From contig JAJHZJ010000416.1 of NCBI GenBank assembly GCA_023548195.1, positions 1,942,729 through 2,006,728 on the forward strand: a stretch of 64,000 nucleotides of DNA, in the 5' to 3' direction. Shown one piece after another: positions 11,201 to 20,347 of the stretch (position 1 is the stretch's first letter; each line of letters starts with the position of its first letter). The notes beneath the pieces were generated by a model that worked only from the letters and a program-made list of their open reading frames with translations, ran no database searches and was not told the origin of the DNA. The DNA is from Bettongia penicillata ogilbyi (lineage: Eukaryota; Chordata; Mammalia; Diprotodontia; Potoroidae). A program made the translations under genes and the position numbers.

Positions 11201-14200
11201 ACGTAGCACCTTGAACACTCTCTGTTTATATGGTCAATATTGCAATTATCCATTTATTGCATAGTATTTTATGTTTGTGTGTATTATATCCATGTGCCCA
11301 CTAGATTTTAAGTTCTATGAAATGAACTTTCTTTTAATTATGTCGTTAACTCCCTTAGGGCTTCATATTCAGATACATATGTATACATACATACATATAT
11401 ACATATATATATAATGACATGTCATTGGTATAGATGAATTGATAATATATAGCCATAATAATCTAAATAACATTTTTACAATCATGTCTACTGCCTCCTT
11501 GAATATTATCTGGGATAAGCAATATTTACTACTGTTTCCCCCAACTACTTAGTGTAGTTCCAGGCTGCCTCCTTGACAAGATGAGCTAGTATACAGAGCA
11601 CTATTTTGAAGTCCAAGAAAAACAACTGAAAGAGTCCATCTGCTACAGAGAGAAAAATAAATCATAGAACTCAGTAAGATATGTGCTTGTTACAAGCAAA
11701 AGGTTGATTATATTGTAGAAATATCTGAAATATTAGTAGAAATTTCAGGAGGCCCAAGGAATTTCTGAGTATCATGTGGTAATTTAAAGGAAAATTAATT
11801 ATTTAACTTCCTGGGAAAACAGTACCATTACATAAATGCTTTGCAAAAAGAGAAAAGAAAAACACCTATTAAGTCCCTACTCATATGCTAGGCACTGTTT
11901 ATGAATATTATCTCATTTAGACCACAGAACAATAGGTCGGTGCTATTATTAACACTTTTATAGTTGAGGAAACTGAGGCAGACAGAAATTAAATCACTTA
12001 TTCAGGGTCATACAGCTGGGATATGTCTGAGATCAAATTTGAACTCAGGATCTTCCCAACTTTCCAAAGACCATGTAGTTTTGTAAAGGACCTAAGGGCT
12101 GAAGGATTCACAGGGCTAAGTCTCAAAATATGTAGCATTTAGGTTGTGCATCTGTTATCTCTTGCTAACACTATAAAAATAGCTCCCCTTTCCCAGTCTT
12201 ACACATTGTTGTATAGTGTCTTTTATGCCTCTTGCACAAGATAGCACTGCCAATATCCTAAAACCAATGCTACTTGGCATTTACCTCTCTGAGCAACAAT
12301 GTCACTGAGCAGAAAAACAGACAGAATTCTGAGACAGGATAATCTGAAATCAAGTTCTGCCTGTTACACATGTGAGCTGTGGGACTCTCCCTGATTCATA
12401 TAAGCTCTCAGTGCCCTGCAGCAGTTCTCTAAGATTAGAAGTTGCAGAATAGCTATCTACATTGGTAAAGGGACTCTCCTCATTAGGAATTACCTAGACC
12501 AATGAAATTATAGGTCTAAACCTCTCCCCAAATAGTCTTCATTGTCTTTTGGGTTACCCAAAATTTTGATTCTTCAAAAATAATAGTGTTGAGAGACAGT
12601 CAGTCTTTGAGGTATTCCTTTTTAACACAGATAATATATGAAAAGAAACACAGACAAGCAGGGATAGCTTTGAAAGCTATTTGTTGAATTTACTATGTAC
12701 TTTAAAAGAGAGTCAAACTATACATAATAGAGATGTATGTTTCATGAACCTTTTCTGTTCTATGTACATAGAAATGCCCATTTTATCTGACTTTTGTTAG
12801 GTTCAGAATCTAATAAGTAGAAGCTTGGGAAAATTGAAATTGCTATGCAGTTTCCCAAAGATAAGCCAGCCTGCTCTCTTCCTCCTATTCCATTATGAAT
12901 CAAACTCATTATCTAATTTCAGTGCCTTTTAAGATAGAGTTCTTATAGTCTAACTGAATGGACTTTGATATTACTGCATATCATAGTCTAGGAAACCAGA
13001 ATTCTTCATCTACTTTGTTCTTTCTGTGCGAAATATTAGGCTAGTCTCTTAAATGACTATAGATAATAACTTACAATATCCATCATTAAAGGGAGATTAA
13101 TCAGCATACTCTTGTCTATATTAAGTTCTTTCCCTTATATCTATATGTACATGTACATATGTGTGTGTATACACACACAAACACCATCCCTAAACAAGAA
13201 GGATGGACAGCTCATGATCAAAGCAAGCTACTTGGCACTTTTATCTTGAATTAAGAGTATTATATAAAGCAGGATCTGGAGTCTTTAAAATACAAATTCT
13301 AGACCCTTCCTCCTAATAGTCCTGACATTTACTGGTTGTGTGACCCTGGGCAAGTCACTTAATCCTGTTTGCCTCAGTTCCTCATCTATAGAATGAGTTG
13401 GAGAAGGAAATGGCAAATCACTCCAGTATCTTATTACAGGCTAATAGAGAGTTGACTGTACCAACAACATCCTGGCAACCTAGGGTTTTTGTGTTGATCA
13501 CTTTCTTGGTCATAGTACGTAAAGTCTCCTGAAGTGGTCATACATTTTAAGTCTGATCGAAATGTTCATTCCTATGGTGGAGCTACAAATTGGACCAACC
13601 ATTCTAGAAAGCAATATAGCATTGTTTTTAAGTGGCAAAAATGTTTATACCCTTTGACTTACATAGACCAATGAAATTATAGGTCTAAACCTCTCCCCAA
13701 ATAGATATTGATTTATTAAAAATATACATCAAAGGAGTTAAAAACAGAAAGAAAGATACTAGGAATACCAAAATATTTCTACCAGCACTTTTTTGTGATA
13801 GAAAAGAACTGGAAACAAAATTGAGAAATGGCTAAACAAATTGTGATATTAAATTTTATAAAATACTGCTGCACCATAAAAATCATTGAATGTGAAGAAT
13901 TCAGAGAAACATAGGAAGAGTTATGTGAACTGATTCAGGGTGAACTAAACAGTACCAGCAAAACAATATACACATGAGTACAGTAATGTAAATCAAACTA
14001 AAAGCTGTAATTTATCATTATAGGCCAAACTTGGATCTTGAGAAAGACAAGAAAATGCACCTCCTTCCTTTATTTATAATGATAGAGATTGAGTATGCAA
14101 TATTGCATATATTATCATATTCATCCAATATGTTGATTTTATGAAATATTTTTCCTCTTTTTTAATCTCTGTTACAAGGGACAGCTGCTCAGATTAGGGC

Positions 14201-17200
14201 AGGGGGACACAATCAGAAAAGAATGTGATGTAAAACTAAGTATTGTTTGAGAATGAATGTGGCATTTTTCTGAGATTTGAAGCTTCCATTTAATTCTGGA
14301 CCCTTTGGTTTCTGTATTATAATTCCTCTAAGAGAGGTAGTGGTTAGAGAACTGGTGTCTGAATCAGCAAGACTTGAGTTTCTGCTCTATGACTGACACA
14401 TACTGGCCATGTAACTCTGAGCATGTACCTAACTTCTCAATGCTTAAAGCAACTCTCTACCTGAAGTTCCAATTAAATCATGTCCAGTCCAAAACAAACA
14501 AACAAAAAACTTTCTACTGGATTAAACTATGAATATTGTGGAGACAAGTGCCTCCTAAGCAGTCCCTGTACTGAAGGTAAAAGGGACATGGAATAATAGT
14601 GCCTTACAATTACATCAGGGCAGCTAGGTGGTACTGCATAGAAGACTGGGCCTGGAGTCAGGAAGGCCTGATTGTAAATCCAGCCTCAGACACTTACTAG
14701 CTGTATGCCCCTTGGTAAATAATTTAATCCTGTTTGCCTCAGTTCCTCATCTGTAGAATGAGCCGGAGAAGGAAATGGTAAACCATTCCAGTATGTTCAC
14801 CAAGAAAACCCCACATGTGGCCATGGAAAGTTGAACATGACTGAAATGCCTGGACAACAATGGTTACGTAGCCCTTTTTACTTGTCAAGGGTTTTTATGT
14901 TACTTTCTTCATTGTATCCTCTCAACAGCTCAGTAAGGTAGCTAAGGCCAGTATTATACCCATTTACAGATGAGGAAGCTGAGACACAGAAGTTAGATAA
15001 TTTGCCTAGTGCAATTAATCTAACTACAGATAGAGCCTGAACTAGAGTTTCTGATTGCTAGTCCAGTGAATTTTTAAACTACTTCCCTGGAGACCCAAGT
15101 CAGTAATGTATAAGACGTCCATCCCTGAAACTCTTTGGTGGAATGTCTAGATGAAATTTACAATAACAAATGCGTAATATTACTAATGAATAAACAATTC
15201 TAAATGTGAATGCACATTTTGGCCATAAGCATGTGAGATGTGTTCATTCCTTCCCTTCCCCAACTCTAGGGTTAGGTTATTCCTGTGTTTTGAGTGTTTT
15301 TCCATAATCATGACAATATAATGGGAGGAAGGCTCTGTTTACATACCTGTGGTTAGCGTTTTGTGAACTTAAGCAATTCTATTTGCTGTTCTAATGAAAC
15401 CTAGGAATCATAAGGAAAATACATTTCACAAAGGAAAAAATAATTCTTGATTCCAAAATCCATTAGAGGGGTTATAGCTAGGGTGGGAGCAATGATAGAG
15501 GTATTGTTTTAGGCATCCTGGGGAAATGTTTGGAGAGCTTCTAACATCCCTCCTTCTTTAGCAGCAGCAATGTCCTCCTTCCCATTTCTCCTGGCTAGTG
15601 ATAAGTCTAGGGATCTTGCCAAGGGATTACTCCCCACCCCCACATTGAGAGAGGGTTGAGGATAAAATAAGGACAAGGATCTTGGTGCTTTATGTCAAAG
15701 TCTTGAAATAGTACAAGGAAGACTGCAGCTGGGTCAGTCTAACCCATCGGGCACCCAAGCATTTGTAGACTGTGGTATCCTATACTCTTCTAACCTATTG
15801 AACTAAAAGAGTAGCAGGGAATCCCATGTAGGCCAATTCTACCTACTTGCCTTGGAAGTATATGTGGTTTCCTTTATGGAAGGATATTGTAAACTTCTTG
15901 AGTTTACATAGTAAACATAGTATCTTCGTTCTTGTTTTGCATTCAGCACCATAGTGAATGTGCATTAAGCACTTAAATATTTGGTTAATTGTATGGTACG
16001 ATGTTTCTCGTACTAGTTGCTCTTGTGATACCCTGTTAACAAACCCTCTGCAAAATAAACTTTGATACAGTAGCTTATATAAATTAGAGGGTTCTTTAAT
16101 GACTTTTCCTAGATACTTAAATGGATTTATGATTTTTTTTCCTGTGGATACTTAATACAAATAAAAACCCCTTCAGGTCTTCTAATCCTGCAATTTTTGC
16201 CAATGATAGAGTCAACACATGCTTATCAAGTGATTACTATATGCCAAGTATTATCCCAAATGCTAAGAAATAAAGATAAAGATAGTCCCTGCCCTCAAGA
16301 AGCTTATATTTCTCATGGCAAAATAGTATGCCATTAAAGTTACATAACATTATTTGTTTATTCAATCCCCAGTTGATGAATGCTCCCTTAGTATCCGGTA
16401 TATCCATTTTGACCAATGGCAGTGGTTCTTCATACCCATCAACTGTACATATTGTTGAACCAACTTAGCAAAATGAATGATTTTGCTCTGTTTGCTTATC
16501 TGACATTACAACTTCTCCCAAGAAACCTCTTAAATAGCTTTAATGAATCTCAGGGTTTAGATTTATCCTGGGAAACCTTAATGTATTCCTAGATTGCAAA
16601 AGTTCAGAGATGCCAGGAAATTAGAAAGGATTTTCCTTGGATATTTTTAATGTCTCCTTGAGTCGTGTCAGGCAAGCAATGGCTTTACCATGCACAATTT
16701 CATCTCTAAAATTCTGATTCTTATAGATAGTTCTAGAATTTTAGAAGAGATAATACATAGATAAAGAGTAAGATAAATTAGTAAGACATTTTCATGTCTA
16801 TGGGAACAGTTTTCCATTTGTTTGATAAATTGCTTAGTTCTGTCTATTTAAAGGCTAACTATCTGGGGCAAGATTTTGTCCTCTATTTTATGTATTCAAT
16901 TATATTCAATAATTGTTATTAATTTTACAATTCTTAAAATTGCTATATTAGTAGATGATTATTAACTTTTTAATGGAGCTGCCATGGGGTCCTTTGAAAG
17001 AATACATTTCCTGGTATAATGAAAATGATTTGATTTTACAAAACTTCGGGAGTCAGAAAGGTACAATGGGAAAAGTGCTGGCTTTGGAGTCAGAGAATCT
17101 GGGTTCAAATTCTGACTTTGTCACTTACTAACTGTCTAGCCTTAGGCAAATCACTTCCCCCTTTCTAGGCCTTGGGAGGGAGGGTGTTTGGACTCTCTGA

Positions 17201-17738
17201 GTTTCCTCATATCAATGCAATCAATGACACTATGTATCAGAAATCTATCTTTGCACAAAGTGAAGACCTTACCATACTTTATGTAATCATCAACTTTATT
17301 AAGTACTTATTATGTACTAAGGTACTTATTATGTGCTAGGGGCTGGGCTGCACACTAGGGAACTAAAAAAAGTTGGGGGTAGTGTAAAAGCATTGTCTGC
17401 CCTCAAGGTGCTCACATTTTAATTTGAAAAACAACACGTAAATAACTATTTACAAAACAGGATGAATACAGAGTACATGAAAGGCAGCATAGAATCTTGC
17501 TATTCAAAAAAAAATGCTGTCTGCTGATAGAAATAGAATGATGTTCTTATGACTATGTTCTCTCTGTCCCCAGTTCGCTGATATTGGGACCTTTGAGACT
17601 GTGTGGCAAGTGAAGTTCTACAATTACCACAAACGGGATCATTGCCAATGGGGAAGCCCCTTCTCTGTCATTGAGTATGAATGTAAGCCGAATGAGACAC
17701 GCAGCTTGATGTGGGTGAACAAGGAATCATTCTTATGA
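5022..17738 (+). CDS. CNRIP1: CNRIP1, cannabinoid receptor-interacting protein 1 (3 exons)
   Basis: Joining 5022-5200, 8005-8155 and 17574-17738 gives 164 codons plus TGA, the same length as the main human isoform. The protein opens [20 protein letters not shown] and ends [11 protein letters not shown], both hallmarks of CNRIP1. By family knowledge this is a small cytosolic beta-sandwich protein with no signal peptide or membrane segment that binds the C-terminal tail of the CB1 cannabinoid receptor and modulates its constitutive signalling; expression is strongest in brain. The start codon has a strong Kozak context (G at -3, G at +4) and is the conserved start. Both introns are GT-AG. Most differences from the human protein as I remember it are conservative, the clearest being Lys60-Asp61 at the exon 1/2 junction where human has Glu-Asn. 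It is the only host gene found here. The identification is close to certain; expression is not shown by sequence. Confidence 0.97.
6466..7055 (-). repeat. MIR-like SINE split by a later insertion
   Basis: Reverse-orientation MIR wording (TCTCATTTGATCTTCACAAC, TGACTTGCCCAGAGTGACAC) runs to about 6639. It resumes at about 6988 with 'accacatttgaactcagatc'. The 341-bp interruption at 6640-6980 is a separate, younger insertion. Confidence 0.75.
6640..6980 (-). mobile_element. LINE-like fragment nested in the MIR
   Basis: Lies between direct repeats CTGAGAC at 6633-6639 and 6981-6987, which read as a 7-bp target-site duplication. Read on the - strand it ends A-rich. It shares wording with 23225-23550 (for example TGCAGTTTTCATGTGCAAT in one copy, one base different in the other), so both belong to one dispersed family, probably an L1-type 3' region. 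Confidence 0.55.
7551..7734. mobile_element. hAT-type non-autonomous DNA transposon
   Basis: Terminal inverted repeats: left CAAAGGTTCTGAAC, right GGTTAAGAACCTCTG (reverse complement CAGAGGTTCTTAACC). The CAGNGGTTCT form is typical of hAT-Charlie elements. The flanking 8-mers CTCTAGTC and ATCTGAAA are compatible with a degraded hAT duplication. It is 184 bp long and has no transposase. Confidence 0.6.
8005..8155 (+). CDS. CNRIP1: CNRIP1 coding exon 2
   Basis: Completes codon 60 (AAA) and runs to Pro110, ending in phase 0 at CCT before donor GTAAGT. It contains [20 protein letters not shown] and the [20 protein letters not shown] block, both strongly conserved in the family. The acceptor is TTTTGCAG. 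Confidence 0.96.
8585..8765 (-). repeat. MIR/THER1-like SINE
   Basis: Reverse-strand wording CTGAGGAAACTGAGGTCC then GGTGACTTGCTCAGGGCCAC then 'gaatttgaacc'. Confidence 0.8.
8945..9175 (+). repeat. SINE with RTE (BovB-like) tail
   Basis: The 5' part is tRNA/MIR-like (TGGATGGAATGCTGGGCCTG, GTATGCCCTTGAGTAAGTCA). The 3' part has the RTE-type phrase AAACCACTCCAGTATCTTTG and a GATCACAAAGAGTAGGACAC ending, the sort of tail recognised by BovB/RTE LINE machinery. Confidence 0.75.
9395..9575 (-). repeat. MIR-like SINE
   Basis: Reverse wording GATGAGAAAGTTGAGGCCCA followed by GAGAGGTTAAGTGATTTGCC. Confidence 0.8.
10200..11345 (+). repeat. L2 LINE 3' end, interrupted
   Basis: L2 wording at 10340-10560 ('aatccttcagtggttc', 'ttcagtgcctttgc') resumes at 11073 with TTCCCTTTGTCTGTAAT and TCCTCCAGGAAACTTTCCCT. 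The interruption at about 10561-11072 is a separate repeat. Confidence 0.7.
10561..11072 (+). mobile_element. About 510-bp marsupial repeat inserted in L2
   Basis: Not part of L2. I recognise it as a common marsupial dispersed repeat but cannot name it securely. Its last 180 bases (about 10875-11060) parallel the tail of the SINE at 26874-27190: 'catcctgggcaactgcc', 'gccactggac', 'gagtgaggctgatgac', 'ctgcctcact' appear in the same order. Frames inside it are not conserved proteins. Confidence 0.55.
11355..11420. repeat. (CATA)n/(TA)n microsatellite
   Basis: Alternating ATACATAC and ATATAT units. Confidence 0.85.
11865..12070 (-). repeat. MIR-like SINE
   Basis: Reverse MIR order: CTAGGCACTGTTTATGAATA, then GAGGAAACTGAGGCAGACAG, then TTCAGGGTCATACAGCTGGG, then 'tttgaactcaggatcttcc'. 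Confidence 0.8.
12300..12540 (+). repeat. THER1-like SINE
   Basis: Includes GCAGTTCTCTAAGATTAGAA, AAGGGACTCTCCTCATTAGG and an 'accaatgaaattataggtct' end, a known marsupial SINE 3' part. Positions 12495-12535 recur exactly at 13664-13704. Confidence 0.7.
13135..13190. repeat. Short (TA/TG/CA) simple repeat
   Basis: Alternating purine-pyrimidine ATGTACATGTACATATGTG followed by ACACACAC. Confidence 0.75.
13300..13450 (+). repeat. SINE with RTE tail, partial
   Basis: TGTGACCCTGGGCAAGTCAC followed by TGGAGAAGGAAATGGCAAAT and CACTCCAGTATCTT. Confidence 0.75.
13540..14260 (+). repeat. Decayed L1 ORF2 end and 3' region
   Basis: Corresponds to the same L1 segment as 53820-54200: 'ggaccaaccattctagaaagcaatat', 'tataccctttgact', 'aactggaaacaaa', 'atggctaaacaaattgtg', 'gaactgattcagggtgaac'. 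Many stops and indels. A 41-bp block at 13664-13704 is foreign to L1 and copies 12495-12535. Confidence 0.7.
14330..14480 (+). repeat. THER1-like SINE, partial
   Basis: 'tagtggttagagaactggtgtc', then 'actggccatgtaactctgagc', in the order of a tRNA-derived SINE. Diverged. Confidence 0.55.
14615..14870 (+). repeat. SINE with RTE (BovB-like) tail, near full length
   Basis: Starts CAGGGCAGCTAGGTGGTACT, includes GGAGTCAGGAAGGCCTGATT and 'cctcagttcctcatctgtagaatg', and ends with GGAGAAGGAAATGGTAAACC, 'ccaagaaaaccccacatgt' and 'gaacatgactgaa'. Confidence 0.85.
14871..15075 (-). repeat. MIR-like SINE
   Basis: 'cctctcaacagctcagtaagg', CAGATGAGGAAGCTGAGACA, 'taatttgcctagtgcaa' in reverse-strand order. 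It abuts the previous SINE. Confidence 0.75.
16205..16325 (+). repeat. Dispersed 'ageing' repeat, head only
   Basis: Degenerate 'acacatgcttatcaagtgattactatatgccaagtattatccc' wording then 'agtccctgccctcaagaagctta'. Same unnamed family as 2300. Confidence 0.55.
17055..17225 (+). repeat. THER1/MIR-like SINE
   Basis: 'aatgggaaaagtgctggctttggagtcag', 'cacttactaactgtctagcc', AGGCAAATCACTTCCCCCTT in SINE order. Confidence 0.75.
17285..17470 (+). repeat. Dispersed 'ageing' repeat, head only
   Basis: TTATTAAGTACTTATTATGT (with a local repeat of the phrase) then 'ctgccctcaaggtgctcacattttaat'. It lies about 100 bases upstream of the exon 3 acceptor. Confidence 0.55.
17574..17738 (+). CDS. CNRIP1: CNRIP1 coding exon 3
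   Basis: Encodes residues 111-164 and TGA at 17736-17738. It starts [20 protein letters not shown] and includes [20 protein letters not shown], the most recognisable stretch of the family. A longer overlapping frame at 17711-18115 is in another phase and is not a gene. Confidence 0.97.
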
Positions 17739-18695
17739 ACGTGAGCCTGGCTGATATTGCTGGACAATCTCCTCAGAAATCTACCTTTAAAAAAAATCAA
17801 ACCCACGACCAGCACAAGCCTTCACTAAGGCATACTTGGACTGCTGCTCTCTCCCACTGGGTACAGGTAATAAATGAGTCCCAAACTTTTTGGAGGTATA
17901 ATCCTCCTCTGATGCAATCCCCTCCCCGCCATGTTGCAGATCATAATGCAACATTACAAAACAACACCTTTCTATATTTTGTGTTTGTGTACTTGCACCC
18001 AAAGTACTTGGTCACACTATTGACCACCTCTGGCAATAGCCAAGCAGAAATGCAAGTTAGATGTTGTGTACTTAAGTGGTTCTGTGGACCGTTGTGCTGC
18101 TTGTTTCCAAGTTGAATGACTTCTTCCTTTTTGTTCAATGTTGTAAAAAAAAAAAAATGTGTATGGACCATATTTGCCATGTGGAATTTGTTGATGTGTA
18201 TCCTTTGCTGTTTCAGACTCTAGAGTGATTTTTCAAAGCAGGCTCTTTGAAAAGATATGTACCATGATGAGCAATAACTAATGTGGTTTGCCAGGCAGAG
18301 TTCCTTATTTGTAGCTTGACTTTGTGGAAGTGAGCTTGCAGAGAGATAGCGTTTTTACTTTTGTTTTTCTTATATGTAAAATAAGAGGACTAAAATGGAA
18401 GGGACTTCAGAGGTAGTCTAGCTCTATACCTAGGCTCCTATAAGTAACTAAAATCTAATCTAAATCAAGGTACTAGTGTAGGGCCTAAGGGTTTGTCAGA
18501 ACTCTGCTTTCTGCAAGACAGTTTACCTGAATTGTCATATTGCTCCTTTATTTAAGAAGTACTGGTTACCTATGTGGTTGAAACCTACAAATTAATAGCA
18601 TCCCTTCATTACTCCCTCATGTGAAGTTTGTAAAACCATATATGAAATTGTAATCAACTTTTGATCTTTCTAATAAAGGAATTAAAAATTTACTC
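17739..18695 (+). other. CNRIP1 3' UTR (inferred)
   Basis: About 950 bases without interspersed repeats, running to a canonical AATAAA at 18672-18677. An earlier AATAAA at 17869-17874 and a later one at 18892-18897 could give shorter or longer forms. The end is a prediction. Confidence 0.7.
18672..18677 (+). promoter_or_regulatory. Probable CNRIP1 polyadenylation signal
   Basis: AATAAA followed about 40 bases later by a T/GT-containing stretch (GACCCTTTTGGT). Best placed of three candidates for the main 3' end. Confidence 0.6.
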
Positions 18696-19009
18696 TCTTG
18701 ATTTAGTTAATGACCCTTTTGGTAAAGCAATATGACTGTCACTAGTAACCTCAGCTCCAACCCATTCATTTTTTGCTCCAGGGTTCAAACATACAATCTG
18801 AACCTAAGAGGCTATCTTCTACAAGTTTTCTATGCTTGCTTTTATGGGCTCCTATGAGTCTTTTGAATCAGATTCATTTTCTTGGTGGTGAAATAAAGTC
18901 TGCTCTGTACCCAATATGCATTTGCCACCTTGAATGTTTATACGCAAGCTGGAGATGTTACTAACCACGTTTATGGAGACCTAGACATAAGCTATAATTA
19001 AATAAAATT
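18696..19009. other. CNRIP1 downstream flank
   Basis: No repeat or gene recognised. An alternative AATAAA lies at 18892. Confidence 0.45.
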
Positions 19010-19500
19010 GAAAAAGCACTTATCATGTGCCTACTATGTTGCCAAGCACTAAGCTAAATACCAGAAATACAAAGACTGAAACAAAATAATTCCTTACATT
19101 CTACTGGTGTGAAATATGTACAGATATAAGTAAATACATACTATAAAACAAAGTAGATATAATGTTATTTCAGCAAGATGGTAGGAAGGTGGAGAACCTT
19201 AGAAATTTGGTAGAACAGGACAATAATAAGATGAGGAGAGATCTCCCAAAGAAGAAGGTGGCACTTGAACTGGCTCCCAAAGGTAGCCCTAGATTCATTC
19301 CAAAAGGAAGGAGAGTGTTCTGAAATGGGGTAAGGTCTCAGTGAAATCATGGATGTGGAAGATGGAAGACCACACTTGAGGAACAGTAAAATAGGCCAGT
19401 TTGGCTGAAATGAGGAGTATGCAAAGGGGAGTCATGTGAGACATGGTAAGACTTCTCTGGGTGAGGAAACAAGTCAAAATGTTATATTGAGCTTTTACGG
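19010..19500 (+). repeat. Dispersed 'ageing' repeat, long copy
   Basis: Head 'aagcacttatcatgtgcctactatg', 'ccttacattctactgg', then a body including GAACAGTAAAATAGGCCAGT, 'tttggctgaaatgaggagt' and 'aaaggggagtcatgtgagac'. It shows that head and body belong to one unit. Compare 57825-58385. Confidence 0.55.
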
Positions 19501-19554
19501 CTGCTTCTGAGATTGAATTCAGTCCTTATGAGGGACTGAATAAAATATCTCACA

Positions 19555-19570
19555 GAATGAATTAAAATAG
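19555..19570 (+). repeat. Target-site duplication, left, of HAL1 copy A
   Basis: GAATGAATTAAAATAG, identical to 22499-22514. One more A on the left also matches but cannot be told apart from the tail. Confidence 0.95.
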
Positions 19571-20347
19571 CGGGGCGGAGCCAAGATGGCAGAGTAGAAA
19601 GATGCACGTTTACAAGCTCTGAACCCACAGCCCATAGAATTAAGGTAAAAAGAGATCCCCATAAGTTCTGAATTACTGCAGGGGGTACATAAACATAGTG
19701 GAAGAGATTTCCATTCCAGAGAGCCCTGGAGAGCCGTCCACAGAGTCCGTCGCACTCCAGAAAGCGGACCCCACCCCAGCGCTGCCCTGGCCGCGGCCCC
19801 AGAGAAGCTGACCCGAGCAGGCTTCAGGGACGGAATCTCCGGTGGCCTGGAAGGTCCCTCCGCCCACAGAAGCTACAGGTCAGTGAGAGAGACAGCTGAG
19901 CTGGAGGAGGGGAGCGGAGTTTATCCGTGACTCGGGCCCCCTCGGGAGGAAGCGGAGGCGGCAGAGATGGGGGCAGGAAGCAGCAGAGGCAGAGGCGGGG
20001 CGGTGGCAGAGGCAGGGGCGCAGCCGCGGCGGCCCGGGACTCCCCCAGCAGCAGGCAGGAGCTTCATTACTGAAGGCCTCTGCATAAAGGGCTCCCCTGA
20101 GGGAGCTGAGCCTGGGTAGCGGCCCCCCCCACCCGCTCCATTCCTGAAGGTCTCTGCAAAAAGTCCCTGAGGGAGCTGAGCCTGGGAGGCGGCCCTGCCC
20201 CCACCCCAGCACCAGAACTAAAGCTCACATTGATTAGCAGGTGGGCAGCGCGGAAAGCCCATTTGAATCTCAGACCTCAAGCACTAGCTGTGCAGATCTA
20301 GGCAGGGGTGGACAGGAATCTCAGAAGTCAAGTAACTGGCTGGGAAA
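19571..20347 (+). promoter_or_regulatory. 5' UTR/internal promoter of HAL1 copy A
   Basis: GC- and CpG-rich. CAAGATGGC at 19582-19590 (element position +12 to +20) matches the YY1 core found at the same position in human L1. Two tandem units of about 70 bp follow (20066-20139 and 20140-20208), each with CTGAGGGAGCTGAGCCTGGG. Copy B has both features. An internal promoter role is inferred from L1. Confidence 0.65.
20066..20208 (+). repeat. Two tandem ~70-bp 5' UTR units, copy A
   Basis: Unit 1 begins ATTACTGAAGGCCTCTGCAT and unit 2 ATTCCTGAAGGTCTCTGCAA. Each ends in a C-rich run. This resembles the promoter monomers of rodent L1 in layout only, not in sequence. Confidence 0.8.

Larger units (their letters stand above)
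8156..17573 (+). other. CNRIP1 intron 2 (9418 bp)
   Basis: Donor GTAAGT, acceptor CTCTCTGTCCCCAG. It is rich in old repeats, listed separately. Stretches with nothing recognised include 8156-8584, 9576-10199, 11421-11864, 12541-13134, 15076-16204 and 16321-17054. Of these, 15190-15460 is free of repeat wording and would be a place to look for conserved non-coding sequence. Confidence 0.93.

Noticed and set aside
17711..18115. 134-codon frame over the end of CNRIP1
   Set aside because: Out of frame with conserved exon 3 and running into the 3' UTR. Starts with GTG.
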